64,000 bases of DNA from an uncultured Desulfobacteraceae bacterium (lineage in GTDB: Bacteria > Desulfobacterota > Desulfobacteria > Desulfobacterales > UBA5852): assembly GCA_913060875.1 (NCBI GenBank), contig CAJXSL010000003.1, positions 211,045 through 275,044 of the forward strand, given 5' to 3'. A program made the translations under genes and the position numbers. This document shows positions 1 through 11,245 of the stretch, piece after piece. The notes under the pieces were generated by a model that was not told the DNA's origin, searched no databases, and saw nothing but the letters and a program-made list of their open reading frames with translations. Within the stretch, counting starts at the first letter, position 1; each line of letters begins with the position of its first letter.

Positions 1-1822
1 GAATATCTCCCGGGGCGAGGTCGACCGCATGCCCCGCGTTTCCCAGGCGACGCAAAATGCGTTTCAGCAAAAACAGACGCTCGCCATCGTCAACGATACG
101 AAAGGCAATATCCGGCTGCTCATCCCGGATCAGCATCCAGCATAGGGCATGAAACGTTGCGGTCAGAGGCAGGGGAGCCCCTTTGTCCAGCAGATGGGTC
201 AGTCGGGTCCGCATTTCATCGGCGGCCTTTTCCGTGAACGTCACGGCCAGGATGTTATCCGCCGACTCGCCGCGCTCCTGAATCAAATGGGCGATGCGGT
301 GGGTCAGGGTGCGGGTTTTGCCGGTTCCCGGTCCGGCCACGATCAACAGGGGACCCTGTTCATGATCGATGGCCGCCTGCTGTTCGGGATTCGACCGGTT
401 CACATGGTCGGAGGAAGACCGTACCGGAACCGGCATCTTCTCGATGGGGTTTTTAACGCCAGGATCAAGCTCCGGATCCGTGCTGGTTCCGTTCCGCGGG
501 GTTTTCGGGGATTGTTGCGGAGGACTTGCCATACCCGGGAAAAGACGCCGCTGACCCAACAGGCGGCGCTTTTCACCATCGCTGAAAATGCGAATCCGCC
601 CATACTCGCCGTCATACCCCGCCTGGATATCCACCTGTCCCGATCGCATGCGGCGAATCGCTTCACCCAGGAGGGGAATACCCGTGGCATCGATTTGCTC
701 CGGCAAGGCCTCCCGCAAGATATGCAGTTCGTTTCCGATGGATGACAAAACCAGGGCATAGGCCCGCCCCACCGTCTTGGTGGCCGGTCCCACCTGCAAC
801 ACCTCGGCCAGCATTTCCGGCAGGGGAATCAGGCTCTCAAAGGGCTTCTGCCCTTCGGGGATATCTTCGGGGTTGCGGTCGGCCAGAACATGAATCCGGT
901 TGGACACCCCGACCGTCAACGGACGTCCACATACCGGACACTTTCCATCCAGAGCCTGGGTTTCTTCAGGGGTCAGTCGGACGCCGCATTTGCGGTGTCC
1001 ATCCAGATGATATTTGCCCTCTTCCGGATAAAATTCAATCGTCCCGCCGAACCCTTCGGAAGCAGGTTCTTCCAGGGCCGACCGTATGGCATCGTAGCCG
1101 GGCTGGCCGTTGAAAATATTGGCCTCGCGGGCCAGTTTGGAAGGCGAGTGGGCATCGGAATTGGAAACCAGGGTCAGCCGATCCAGACCGGATACAAGCC
1201 GGTTCATGGCCGGATCGGAAGACAGACCTGTCTCAGCAGCGAAAATATGCCCGGAAAGGTCGTCAAAACATTCTTCCAGGCTGTCAAACCCCGATTTGGA
1301 TCCCAACATGGAAAACCAGGGTGTCCAGATATGGGCCGGTATCAGAAAAGCACGCGCATCAGTTTCCAGCAGGATCTCGAGTAAATCACGGGCATCGAGG
1401 CCGAGGATAGGGCGCCCGTCCGATCGAATATTGCCGATGTCGTCCAGACGCCGGTTGAAACGTTCGGCGGCTTCCAGGGTTGGCAGAAAAACCAGATTGT
1501 GGTTTTTGCGGGTTTTGCCATTTTTTTTGTAGATATTACTGATTTCCGACACCAGCATGAAATGCACCGGCCCGTGGCATTGGGTCGGCACCTCCTGCCG
1601 GCAGGCGGCCGCCAGGTCGTCATTCAACCGCAACAAACCGTTTTCCGTCGGCACCAGCTTCGATTTAATTTCTGCAAACCAGCCGGGGTGGGTGGCATCC
1701 CCGGTACCGACGACCGTAATCCCTTTCATCTGAGCGGCGATATAGAGATGCTCCAAATCAAGCTTTTTCGATGTCGCCCGTGAAAAGCGTGAATGCACAT
1801 GCAAATCGGCTAAGAAGGTCAT
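1..1822 (-). CDS. PHP/EndoQ-like endonuclease fused to UvrD-type helicase (C-terminus off window)
   Basis: About 607 codons are visible with no stop; the gene runs off the left edge. The start ATG is at 1822-1820. The N-terminus carries a PHP metal-site pattern (residues about 5-12, DLHVHSRFS), followed by HPGW and the later SNSDAHS segment, as in the TIGR00375/EndoQ family. A cysteine zinc-ribbon pattern (CG...CPVCG) follows. After a low-complexity linker the second half starts a superfamily 1 helicase, with a Q motif (NPEQQAAI), Walker A GPGTGKTRT near residue 492 and motif Ia TFTEKAADEM. EndoQ enzymes nick DNA 5' of deaminated bases and UvrD helicases unwind it, so a DNA-repair role is inferred. 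The fused arrangement is one I recall from deltaproteobacterial genomes. Helicase motifs II-VI lie outside the window. Confidence 0.85.
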   Translation of the reverse strand, partial: MTFLADLHVHSRFSRATSKKLDLEHLYIAAQMKGITVVGTGDATHPGWFAEIKSKLVPTENGLLRLNDDLAAACRQEVPTQCHGPVHFMLVSEISNIYKKNGKTRKNHNLVFLPTLEAAERFNRRLDDIGNIRSDGRPILGLDARDLLEILLETDARAFLIPAHIWTPWFSMLGSKSGFDSLEECFDDLSGHIFAAETGLSSDPAMNRLVSGLDRLTLVSNSDAHSPSKLAREANIFNGQPGYDAIRSALEEPASEGFGGTIEFYPEEGKYHLDGHRKCGVRLTPEETQALDGKCPVCGRPLTVGVSNRIHVLADRNPEDIPEGQKPFESLIPLPEMLAEVLQVGPATKTVGRAYALVLSSIGNELHILREALPEQIDATGIPLLGEAIRRMRSGQVDIQAGYDGEYGRIRIFSDGEKRRLLGQRRLFPGMASPPQQSPKTPRNGTSTDPELDPGVKNPIEKMPVPVRSSSDHVNRSNPEQQAAIDHEQGPLLIVAGPGTGKTRTLTHRIAHLIQERGESADNILAVTFTEKAADEMRTRLTHLLDKGAPLPLTATFHALCWMLIRDEQPDIAFRIVDDGERLFLLKRILRRLGNAGHAVDLAPGDI

Positions 1823-1921
1823 AATAGTGAGGTCCCGATCATTCGTAAACCACCTGCAGCTCCTGTATTAGCGTATGAAAATGGCTGTGGTGGCAAACAA
1901 CCACCAAATCCCTTAAAAACC

Positions 1922-1950
1922 TTGTATTTTTTAGGCAATCAGGCTATATA
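1922..1950 (+). promoter_or_regulatory. Possible promoter upstream of the rdgC-like gene
   Basis: The 209-bp gap between two divergent genes holds an AT-rich stretch with TTGTAT at 1922-1927, a 17-bp spacer and TATATA at 1945-1950, about 80 bp before the start at 2032. The -35 element is a poor match, so this is only a candidate. A second AT-rich TATATAT lies near 1976-1983. Confidence 0.25.
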
Positions 1951-2031
1951 TTTCTACTTTTTTGGAATGGCTACACTATATATTGTATTTTAGCCTTAAA
2001 ATCAGATGATCATCAATGGGTTTGTGACCAA

Positions 2032-2643
2032 ATGGGCCTTTTATCAACGAGTGTATCGATCACCCAATATCGCGTCGAGGGCGAGTTGCCTTCACCGGTC
2101 AATGAAAATGTAACGGCCGCGCTTAAAAAACATACCATCAACGAAATCGACAACGATGCCAGCGAACAGGCCGTTGGATGGACATCTTTCGACAATCCCT
2201 ATCAACCCGATTTCGAAGGATCCCGTTTTGTCATCGATACCGCATGGGTGTTTTCCCTGCGCATCGATAAAAAAAGCATACCGGCCAAAGTTTTAAAAAA
2301 ACATTATAACATCGAAGTCGCCAGACGCCTGGTCGAATCCGGACGGGACTATCTTTCCAAAACGGAAAAAAAACAACTGAAGGATCATGTCATCACGGTG
2401 CTCAGCACCCGCATCCCCGCAACGCCCAATATTTACGACATTGTCTGGAAATATGAAGAGGGGCGGTTATGGTTTTTCTCCAATTTAAAAGCGGCCAATG
2501 AAGAACTGGAAACTCTTTTTACACGATCGTTCAAGTTGAGTCTGATTCGCCTGTTTCCGTATACCGCCGGTTTGGATGCCGGTTTAAAAGGACCGGAGAA
2601 GGATTGCCTGGATCAGTTAAAGCCAACCCTTTTTATGGATTAG
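2032..2643 (+). CDS. rdgC: RdgC-like recombination-associated protein
   Basis: A 203-residue protein. The N-terminus (MGLLSTSVSITQYRVEG), GWTSFDNP near residue 50, RIDKKSIP, a KTEKKQLKDHV segment and the later NIYDIVW...LWFFSNLKAANEEL...LIRLFPYT region match the layout of the RdgC family as I remember it from delta-proteobacteria. RdgC in E. coli is a ring-shaped DNA-binding protein that restrains RecA-mediated recombination; that role is transferred by family only. The protein is shorter than E. coli RdgC (about 300 residues), lacking part of the C-terminal region. There is no strong ribosome-binding site ahead of the ATG. The next gene starts 3 bp after its stop, so the two are probably co-transcribed, just upstream of dnaN. 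Confidence 0.7.
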   Translation: MGLLSTSVSITQYRVEGELPSPVNENVTAALKKHTINEIDNDASEQAVGWTSFDNPYQPDFEGSRFVIDTAWVFSLRIDKKSIPAKVLKKHYNIEVARRLVESGRDYLSKTEKKQLKDHVITVLSTRIPATPNIYDIVWKYEEGRLWFFSNLKAANEELETLFTRSFKLSLIRLFPYTAGLDAGLKGPEKDCLDQLKPTLFMD

Positions 2644-2646
2644 AAA

Positions 2647-3186
2647 ATGTTGGATATCGCCGTTGCATACCGCCGTTACCAGTTTATCGGCGATGAATTT
2701 CTTACCTGGCTTTGGTTTGTTATCGAACAGGACGCCCCTCTTCTCCGTCGTCTCGACAACGAACTGGCATCGCTGGAAATCGGCAACCGCATGGTGTTTG
2801 AAAACCGCTATCGTAAAGACAGCGGCGAAACCGTCACGATAAAGGGGGATGAAGCCAATATGGACGAAGGCCTCCTGGCCCTTAAAAAGGGTGCTATGGT
2901 GGCTGAAGTCAATCTGGTCTATCGTGCCGGCGACCATGAATGGCGCTTCAATCTTAAAGGTGAAAGCCTCAATTTTTCCAGTCTGAAGGTACCGGAGACA
3001 GGCAAAATTGAAACCAGTGACGATATCGAAGGCGCCGTGATCGAAAAGGTGTACCTGTGCGAAAAAATCACCAACCTCATCAACGCTCTCTTTGCTCACT
3101 TTATCAAACTGAGGGTTTCCAACGAATGGTCTGCCCAAACCGTCCCGTCCATTCGCAAATGGATCGGTTCGGCATCGGATGTTTAA
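2647..3186 (+). CDS. Conserved hypothetical protein, rdgC-dnaN intergenic gene
   Basis: A 179-residue protein I cannot assign. It is acidic-to-neutral, soluble looking and has no signal peptide, transmembrane helix or recognised motif. The sequence opens MLDIAVAYRRYQFIGDEFLTW and alternates predicted helix and strand. It begins 3 bp after the RdgC-like gene and precedes dnaN by 211 bp, so it is probably translated with the RdgC-like gene. A partner role in DNA recombination or replication is suggested only by position. Reading frame, spacing and codon usage resemble the neighbours, so it looks like a real gene. Confidence 0.7.
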   Translation: MLDIAVAYRRYQFIGDEFLTWLWFVIEQDAPLLRRLDNELASLEIGNRMVFENRYRKDSGETVTIKGDEANMDEGLLALKKGAMVAEVNLVYRAGDHEWRFNLKGESLNFSSLKVPETGKIETSDDIEGAVIEKVYLCEKITNLINALFAHFIKLRVSNEWSAQTVPSIRKWIGSASDV

Positions 3187-3397
3187 AAGGCATGCAAACA
3201 TTGTCGATAACAGGTAAGTTATGAACATCATCAGCTCAACGGTTCACAATCGGGTGGATCTCAACTTGTTCTCAACGCGTTATCAACAATTAAATTTAAA
3301 ATAATTTTTTGAAAATTCAAATAGTTATATTTTTAATAAACATATTGACAACGTATTATCTCCTTTATTCTCTAATCTTGTATAAAGGAAAAAATCT
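3187..3397 (+). promoter_or_regulatory. AT-rich dnaN upstream region with promoter-like and DnaA-box-like elements
   Basis: This 211-bp spacer is much richer in A+T than its surroundings. It contains TTATCAACA at 3280-3288, one mismatch from the DnaA box TTATCCACA, and a perfect -35 hexamer TTGACA at 3345-3350. A convincing -10 is not obvious: TATTCT lies at 3366-3371 (15-bp spacing) and TTCTCT at 3368-3373 (17-bp spacing). AAAGGAAAAAATCT precedes the dnaN ATG as ribosome-binding site. The single weak box is not enough to call an origin. Confidence 0.4.
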
Positions 3398-6960
<3,563 letters not shown>

Positions 6961-6982
6961 CACACTCACCGTGCCGTGGCAT

Positions 6983-7018
6983 CTTTCGATTCCCTGCGGG
7001 GTTGCCCGGAATCGAAAG
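6983..7018 (+). terminator. 11-bp perfect hairpin after gyrB
   Basis: CTTTCGATTCC at 6983-6993 is exactly complementary to GGAATCGAAAG at 7008-7018, with a 14-nt loop. It starts 23 bp after the gyrB stop. There is no downstream T-run, so it may be a Rho-dependent end, an mRNA-protecting hairpin or a regulatory stem rather than an intrinsic terminator. Confidence 0.5.
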
Positions 7019-7086
7019 CGCCCCTTGCACGGCGCCAGCAATAGAAAATCTTAACGGTTTAGCATTCGTTCATAAAGGGACAGCTT

Positions 7087-7878
7087 ATGTACATTCACCG
7101 GGTCGAGGCGCGGGATTTGCCGGATCTCTGGTTTCAGGCGGTGCACGATATTCTGGATCACGGTCGCCGTTTTACCATCGACAAAGGATCCTATGCCGGG
7201 CAGACGCGTCTGGAGTATGATTATTTCACCGGACTCGTCAACTTCCCCGGCACGCAACCGCTGATACCCGACATCCCTCCTTCCTGCGGCATCCCCAACC
7301 CCGTGGAACACGACTATATCTACGGCGGTCAGGGATATGATCGGTCCTACATCGAATATCTCATGACGCCCCATAAAGAGCCGGGAGAATCCTATACCTA
7401 CGGCGAACGGCTGACCCGGGCGCCCATCAGCGGCGACAAACTGGCCTGGTGGGAAGCGGGCAACGACGAAATCATCGACAAACGGGAGGTGGATGGCAAA
7501 GCGGTGTTTGAGGAGAACGGAAGCCTTTACCTCAACCAGATCGAGTGGATCATCCACACTTATAAACAGTTTGGGCACCGCAACAACCAGATGGTGCTGC
7601 AGGTGGCCCATCCCTCGGATCTGGCCCTGGCGGATCCCCCTTGCCTGCGGTCCATCGACACCCGCATCCAGGATGAAACGCTGCATTTTTTCGTATATTT
7701 TCGCAGTTGGGATCTCTGGGGCGGGTTGCCTGCCAATCTGGCCGGTATTCAGAATCTCAAGGAATACATGGCTGCGGAAATCGGGGTCAAAGACGGCAAG
7801 ATGATCGTGGAGAGCAAGGGGCTCCACCTCTACGGCTACGCCGAAGACCTGGCCAAACTGCGCTGTTTGAAGGATTGA
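7087..7878 (+). CDS. Thymidylate synthase-like protein (short, archaeal-type form)
   Basis: A 263-residue protein with the core of the ThyA fold. The catalytic-cysteine region reads PPCLRS with C186, and RSWDLWGGLPANL carries the RSxD and GLPxN pattern with N217, the position that in ThyA selects dUMP. HLY near the C-terminus matches the HxY that holds the nucleotide. ThyA methylates dUMP to dTMP with methylenetetrahydrofolate. The N-terminal half is unlike enterobacterial ThyA and closer to the divergent thymidylate synthases described in methanogens, so the methyl carrier could differ. It follows gyrB by 126 bp with a GGGA ribosome-binding site. A dCMP hydroxymethylase-like activity is a less likely alternative. 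Confidence 0.75.
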   Translation: MYIHRVEARDLPDLWFQAVHDILDHGRRFTIDKGSYAGQTRLEYDYFTGLVNFPGTQPLIPDIPPSCGIPNPVEHDYIYGGQGYDRSYIEYLMTPHKEPGESYTYGERLTRAPISGDKLAWWEAGNDEIIDKREVDGKAVFEENGSLYLNQIEWIIHTYKQFGHRNNQMVLQVAHPSDLALADPPCLRSIDTRIQDETLHFFVYFRSWDLWGGLPANLAGIQNLKEYMAAEIGVKDGKMIVESKGLHLYGYAEDLAKLRCLKD

Positions 7879-7892
7879 TAAAAAAAGAAAAA

Positions 7893-7938
7893 CCGTGTTG
7901 GCTTGCTTTAGGTAAATCTAAAGATAGGCACAACACGG
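7893..7938 (+). other. Nested hairpin after the thymidylate synthase-like gene
   Basis: CCGTGTTG at 7893-7900 pairs with CAACACGG at 7931-7938, and inside it CTTTAG at 7906-7911 pairs with CTAAAG at 7918-7923. The outer right arm is also part of the 24-bp direct repeat that recurs at 8057. It may end transcription of the upstream gene or be a small structured RNA; no T-run follows at once. Confidence 0.5.
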
Positions 7939-8080
7939 CTAGTCTGAATAGTCTGATGATACTTCTTTTTTACATTATGTCAATAATTTTTGAGAAGGAT
8001 TTTTGAGATGTTCCTCCAAAGGGGAGGGACCATTCTTTAATCGATTCGATTGATTCGGCACAACATGGCTAGTCTGAATA
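7927..8080. repeat. 24-bp direct repeat, two copies 130 bp apart
   Basis: The stretch at 7927-7950 recurs at 8057-8080 with one difference (C at 7936, T at 8066). Both begin GGCACAACA and end TAGTCTGAATA. The second copy sits 54 bp before the 35-codon ORF at 8134. The 106 bp between copies includes AT-rich sequence and short GATTCGATTGATTCG reiterations. The repeat could be a regulator site or a relic of a local duplication. It is not a CRISPR: there are only two copies and the interval is long. Confidence 0.6.
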
Positions 8081-8133
8081 ACCAGCTAAAATCACGCCGT
8101 ATTCATTTCGAATCAATAACAAAAGGAGAGCTT

Positions 8134-8241
8134 ATGACTCTTTTTTCGTTTTTGGTTGCAGCTGTTGCCAAGATCAGTAGCTTTATGAAGCGGCTGCCAA
8201 AGAAAATCGAAGTCGTCATGCGGATCATCATCGAGCGTTAG
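8134..8241 (+). CDS. Predicted 35-residue basic amphipathic protein
   Basis: A short ORF starting at ATG 8134 with an excellent ribosome-binding site (AAAAGGAGAGCTT) and ending at 8241, immediately followed by a strong terminator. An upstream in-frame ATG at 8050 would give 63 residues, but it lacks a ribosome-binding site and would be translated through the direct repeat. The product begins MTLFSFLVAAVAKISSF, a hydrophobic stretch, and then has a lysine/arginine-rich half (MKRLPKKIEVVMRIIIER). It could be a membrane-binding peptide, a toxin of a type I-like system or a small regulator; none is supported by homology I recognise. That it is translated is inferred from the start signals only. 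Confidence 0.5.
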   Translation: MTLFSFLVAAVAKISSFMKRLPKKIEVVMRIIIER

Positions 8242-8256
8242 CGACTTCCAACATCC

Positions 8257-8300
8257 AAGGCCCTTCCGGCGAATTGCCGGTGAGGGCCTTTTTAATTTTT
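8257..8300. terminator. Strong intrinsic terminator between convergent genes
   Basis: AAGGCCCT-T-CCGGC at 8257-8270 pairs with GCCGG-TG-AGGGCCTT at 8276-8290 around a GAATT loop, followed by TTTTTAATTTTT. It ends the plus-strand transcript of the 35-codon ORF and lies 10 bp before the end of asnS on the other strand, so it may serve both. Confidence 0.9.
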
Positions 8301-8309
8301 AGGCGCCGC

Positions 8310-9692
8310 CTAAAAATCGATGGACCCCGGGGTGCGGGGAAACGGAATCACGTCCCGGATGTTGCTGATACCCGTTATCAGCATCAGCAGGCGCTCGAAC
8401 CCCAGACCGAACCCGCTGTGGGGTACACTGCCGTACATGCGCGATTCCAGGTACCACCAGTAGGGTTCTTTTTCCATGTTCATCTCGTTCATACGGGCCT
8501 CCACCACCGCAAGCCGCTCTTCTCGTTGGCTTCCGCCGATGATTTCCCCGATGCTGGGCACCAGGATATCCATGGCCGCCACGGTTTCCTGGTCGTCGTT
8601 GACCCGCATGTAAAAGGGTTTGATGGATTTGGGATAATCGTAGAGTATGACGGGTTTTTTAAAATGCTGTTCGGTCAGGAAACGCTCGTGTTCGGTCTGC
8701 AGATCGAGACCGAAGCTGACGGGATAGGTGAATTTACGTCCGGATTTTTCCAGGATGGCGATGGCTTCCCGATAAGGCAGACGCACAAAACTCGAGTTGA
8801 CGATATTATCCAGGGTTCCCCTTAGTTTCTTATCGACGAAACGGGCAAAAAGTTCTAAGTCATCGGGGCAATGATCCATAATAAAGCCGATCAGGTGCTT
8901 GATAAGGTCTTCGCCCAAATCCATGTTGCCCTCGAGGTCACAGAAGGCCATTTCGGGTTCGATCATCCAGAATTCGGCGGCATGCCGGCGGGTGTTGGAG
9001 TTCTCGGCCCGGAAGGTTGGGCCGAACGTGTAGACATCCCCCAGGGAAAGGGCAAACATTTCCGCCGATAGCTGACCGGAAACCGTCAGGTTGGCTTCGG
9101 TGCCGAAAAAATCTGCTGAATAATCGGTGTGTTTATCGATAACCGGGACGGCGGCCAGATCCATGGTGGTGACCCGGAACATTTCCCCGGCCCCTTCGCA
9201 ATCCGATCCGGTCAGGATCGGTGTGTGAATGTACCTAAAGCCCCGTTCCCGGAAATAATGATGGACGGCGTAGGATAATTCCGACCGAATCCGAAAGGCG
9301 GCCCCATATTTATTGGTGCGGGGCCGCAAGTGGGCAATGGTCCTCAAAAACTCGTCGGTATGACGTTTTTTCTGGAGGGGGTAGCTTTCGGGCGCCAGGC
9401 TGATGATTTCCACCTGCTTGGCCTGGATTTCCCATTTTTGTCCCCCGCCCTGGGAAGGCGCCAGAACACCCCGTATCGCCACGGCCGAACCGGTGGAAAG
9501 CTTACGGATGTCATCGTAATTGGGCAGCGTGGCGTCAGCGATAACCTGAATATTTTTCAGTGCCGAGCCATCGTTGATCTCGATAAAGGAGAAGGTTTTA
9601 GCATCCCGCCGGGTACGCACCCATCCATTGACGAGAACGTCTTCAAGTCCGGCATCCCGTTCCAGTAGAAGATTGATCTTGGTTCGTTTCAT
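8310..9692 (-). CDS. asnS: Asparaginyl-tRNA synthetase
   Basis: A 460-residue class IIb synthetase that charges tRNA-Asn with asparagine in the cytoplasm. The N-terminal OB-fold anticodon-binding domain includes VNGWVRTRRDAKTFSFIEINDGS. The catalytic domain has motif 2-type segments (TFRAENSNTRRHAAEFWMIEPE) and motif 3 GFGLGFERLLM near the C-terminus, ending in PGSIDF. The combination GSQREERL and YWWYLESRMYG is typical of AsnRS rather than AspRS. The length is normal. It lies 51 bp downstream of the DegP-like protease gene on the same strand and may share its transcript. Confidence 0.96.
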   Translation of the reverse strand: MKRTKINLLLERDAGLEDVLVNGWVRTRRDAKTFSFIEINDGSALKNIQVIADATLPNYDDIRKLSTGSAVAIRGVLAPSQGGGQKWEIQAKQVEIISLAPESYPLQKKRHTDEFLRTIAHLRPRTNKYGAAFRIRSELSYAVHHYFRERGFRYIHTPILTGSDCEGAGEMFRVTTMDLAAVPVIDKHTDYSADFFGTEANLTVSGQLSAEMFALSLGDVYTFGPTFRAENSNTRRHAAEFWMIEPEMAFCDLEGNMDLGEDLIKHLIGFIMDHCPDDLELFARFVDKKLRGTLDNIVNSSFVRLPYREAIAILEKSGRKFTYPVSFGLDLQTEHERFLTEQHFKKPVILYDYPKSIKPFYMRVNDDQETVAAMDILVPSIGEIIGGSQREERLAVVEARMNEMNMEKEPYWWYLESRMYGSVPHSGFGLGFERLLMLITGISNIRDVIPFPRTPGSIDF

Positions 9693-9743
9693 AGGATTTT
9701 CCTTGGTTTTGCAGATCGATCATCTGGTTTTTGCAATTGGTGA

Positions 9744-11126
9744 TCAGCGACGCAGGGGCACCGTAATATAGTACCGCTGGGAGGAACGCTGAAGAAGGAG
9801 AACGACGGATTCCTGCTCACGGTATTTGACAACCGCTTTATGGAAATCGATGGGTTCCCGTATAAGGAATTCATTCACCTGGCGGACGACATCGCCGGGT
9901 CGAACACCGGTGCGGTCCAGGAAACCGCCCTTTCTGACCATGGCCACCACCGCGCCGGACTTGGATTGCGGTTTTACCTTCAAACCCAGCAGATTGTAGG
10001 CCATCTCCGGTGCCCGATCCATGGGAAAGGCACTTGTTTTTATCTTGATGGCCGATGTTTTACCATTATTCCATATGGTCATTACAATGTCGTCATTGAC
10101 TCCATAGTTCTTCATACGGGCCCGATAATCCTGCACCGAAACCACCTTGCGGCCATCCATGGCCAGAATAACCAGACCCTCACGCAGACCGGCCTTATGG
10201 GCAGGGCTATCCGGGTCCACCGAAGCCACCAGCACGCCCTGTTTTTTGGGCAGATTGAAATAGCGGGTCAGATTGCCGTCCAGATCCTGGACCCACAGAC
10301 CGATCCAGGCATCGATGACTTCACCGTGGGTGATCAGGTCGTCGATGATGCGGCGGGCCTTGTTGATGGGGATCGCAAAACCGATTCCCTGGGCACCGGC
10401 ATAAATGGCCGTATTGATACCGATGAGCTCACCATTGATATTCAGCAGCGGTCCGCCGCTGTTACCGGGATTGATGGAAGCATCGGTCTGAATAAAATCG
10501 TGGAAAACACGGTCTTTGGTGCGAAAGCTGCGGTTGGTGGCGCTGATGACACCCGTGGTAACGGTGTTGGAAAATCCGAAGGGATTGCCGATGGCGATGA
10601 CGGTTTCGCCGATGAAAAGGTCGCCGCTGTCTCCCATATCAATAGAGGGCAACGGATCGTCGGACTGGATATGTAACACGGCAAGATCGGAATCCGGATC
10701 GACACCGATAATTTCGGCGCCATATTCCCGCTCGTCATTCAGGGTGATTGTGACGGTGCCTGTTTTTTCAACGACGTGGGCATTGGTCAGGATATAGCCG
10801 CGGCGACCGTCGATGATGACGCCCGAACCCAAACTGGTGCGTTTATACTGGCTTCCAAAACCGGGATCGAAAAAATCCTTGAAGAATTCTTCGAACAGCG
10901 GATTGGAAAATTCTGAAAAGGGACTGATGCGTTTGCGAATTTCATATTCCAGGCTTATGTTGACGACGGCCGGACTGACCGCTCGAACCGCTTCCACAAT
11001 GGCATTGCGACGGGGATATGTCTCGGCCTTTATTGCGGAAGGAAAAAGAAAACCAAGGGCGAGACAAAAACCAGATACCATGACGAACAATTGTTTATGG
11101 TTGATTTGCAAACCAAAATTTGTCAT
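9744..11126 (-). CDS. Periplasmic serine protease, DegP/DegQ (HtrA) family
   Basis: A 460-residue trypsin-like protease for periplasmic protein quality control. A signal peptide (hydrophobic core about residues 12-33, cleavage likely after AIKA) is followed by the catalytic triad H117 (TNAHVV), D147 (DSDLAVL) and S223 (GNSGGP). The long LA loop after the signal contains a PFSEFSNPLFEEFF region. Two PDZ domains follow: the first around ILAMDGRKVVSVQDY, the second around VRPGDVVRQVNEFLI. The start at 11126 has GGGAG 6 nt upstream; an in-frame GTG at 11138 is less likely. It is divergent from the radical SAM gene and upstream of asnS. Confidence 0.92.
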   Translation of the reverse strand: MTNFGLQINHKQLFVMVSGFCLALGFLFPSAIKAETYPRRNAIVEAVRAVSPAVVNISLEYEIRKRISPFSEFSNPLFEEFFKDFFDPGFGSQYKRTSLGSGVIIDGRRGYILTNAHVVEKTGTVTITLNDEREYGAEIIGVDPDSDLAVLHIQSDDPLPSIDMGDSGDLFIGETVIAIGNPFGFSNTVTTGVISATNRSFRTKDRVFHDFIQTDASINPGNSGGPLLNINGELIGINTAIYAGAQGIGFAIPINKARRIIDDLITHGEVIDAWIGLWVQDLDGNLTRYFNLPKKQGVLVASVDPDSPAHKAGLREGLVILAMDGRKVVSVQDYRARMKNYGVNDDIVMTIWNNGKTSAIKIKTSAFPMDRAPEMAYNLLGLKVKPQSKSGAVVAMVRKGGFLDRTGVRPGDVVRQVNEFLIREPIDFHKAVVKYREQESVVLLLQRSSQRYYITVPLRR

Positions 11127-11245
11127 TTGAGCTCCCACCCCATGGTCGCTTGAGGGCCCCTACCGGTGCTATACCGACGCTGCAATATGGCAACGGGCAG
11201 CCTGTTGGCGATCCAATCAATAAAAAAGGAAGTGCATTACCTAAC

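Noticed and set aside
149-745. 198-codon plus-strand frame at the left end
   Set aside because: It is antisense to the PHP-UvrD gene, whose Walker A and motif Ia are intact on the other strand.
3187-3397. Replication origin in the dnaN upstream gap
   Set aside because: Only one imperfect DnaA box and AT-rich DNA were seen; no box cluster. The origin is likely nearby but not shown here.
7927-8080. CRISPR array
   Set aside because: There are only two repeats with a 106-bp interval and no cas genes.
8050-8133. 63-residue form of the small ORF starting at 8050
   Set aside because: No ribosome-binding site at 8050, while ATG 8134 has an excellent one; the extra codons fall in the repeat.
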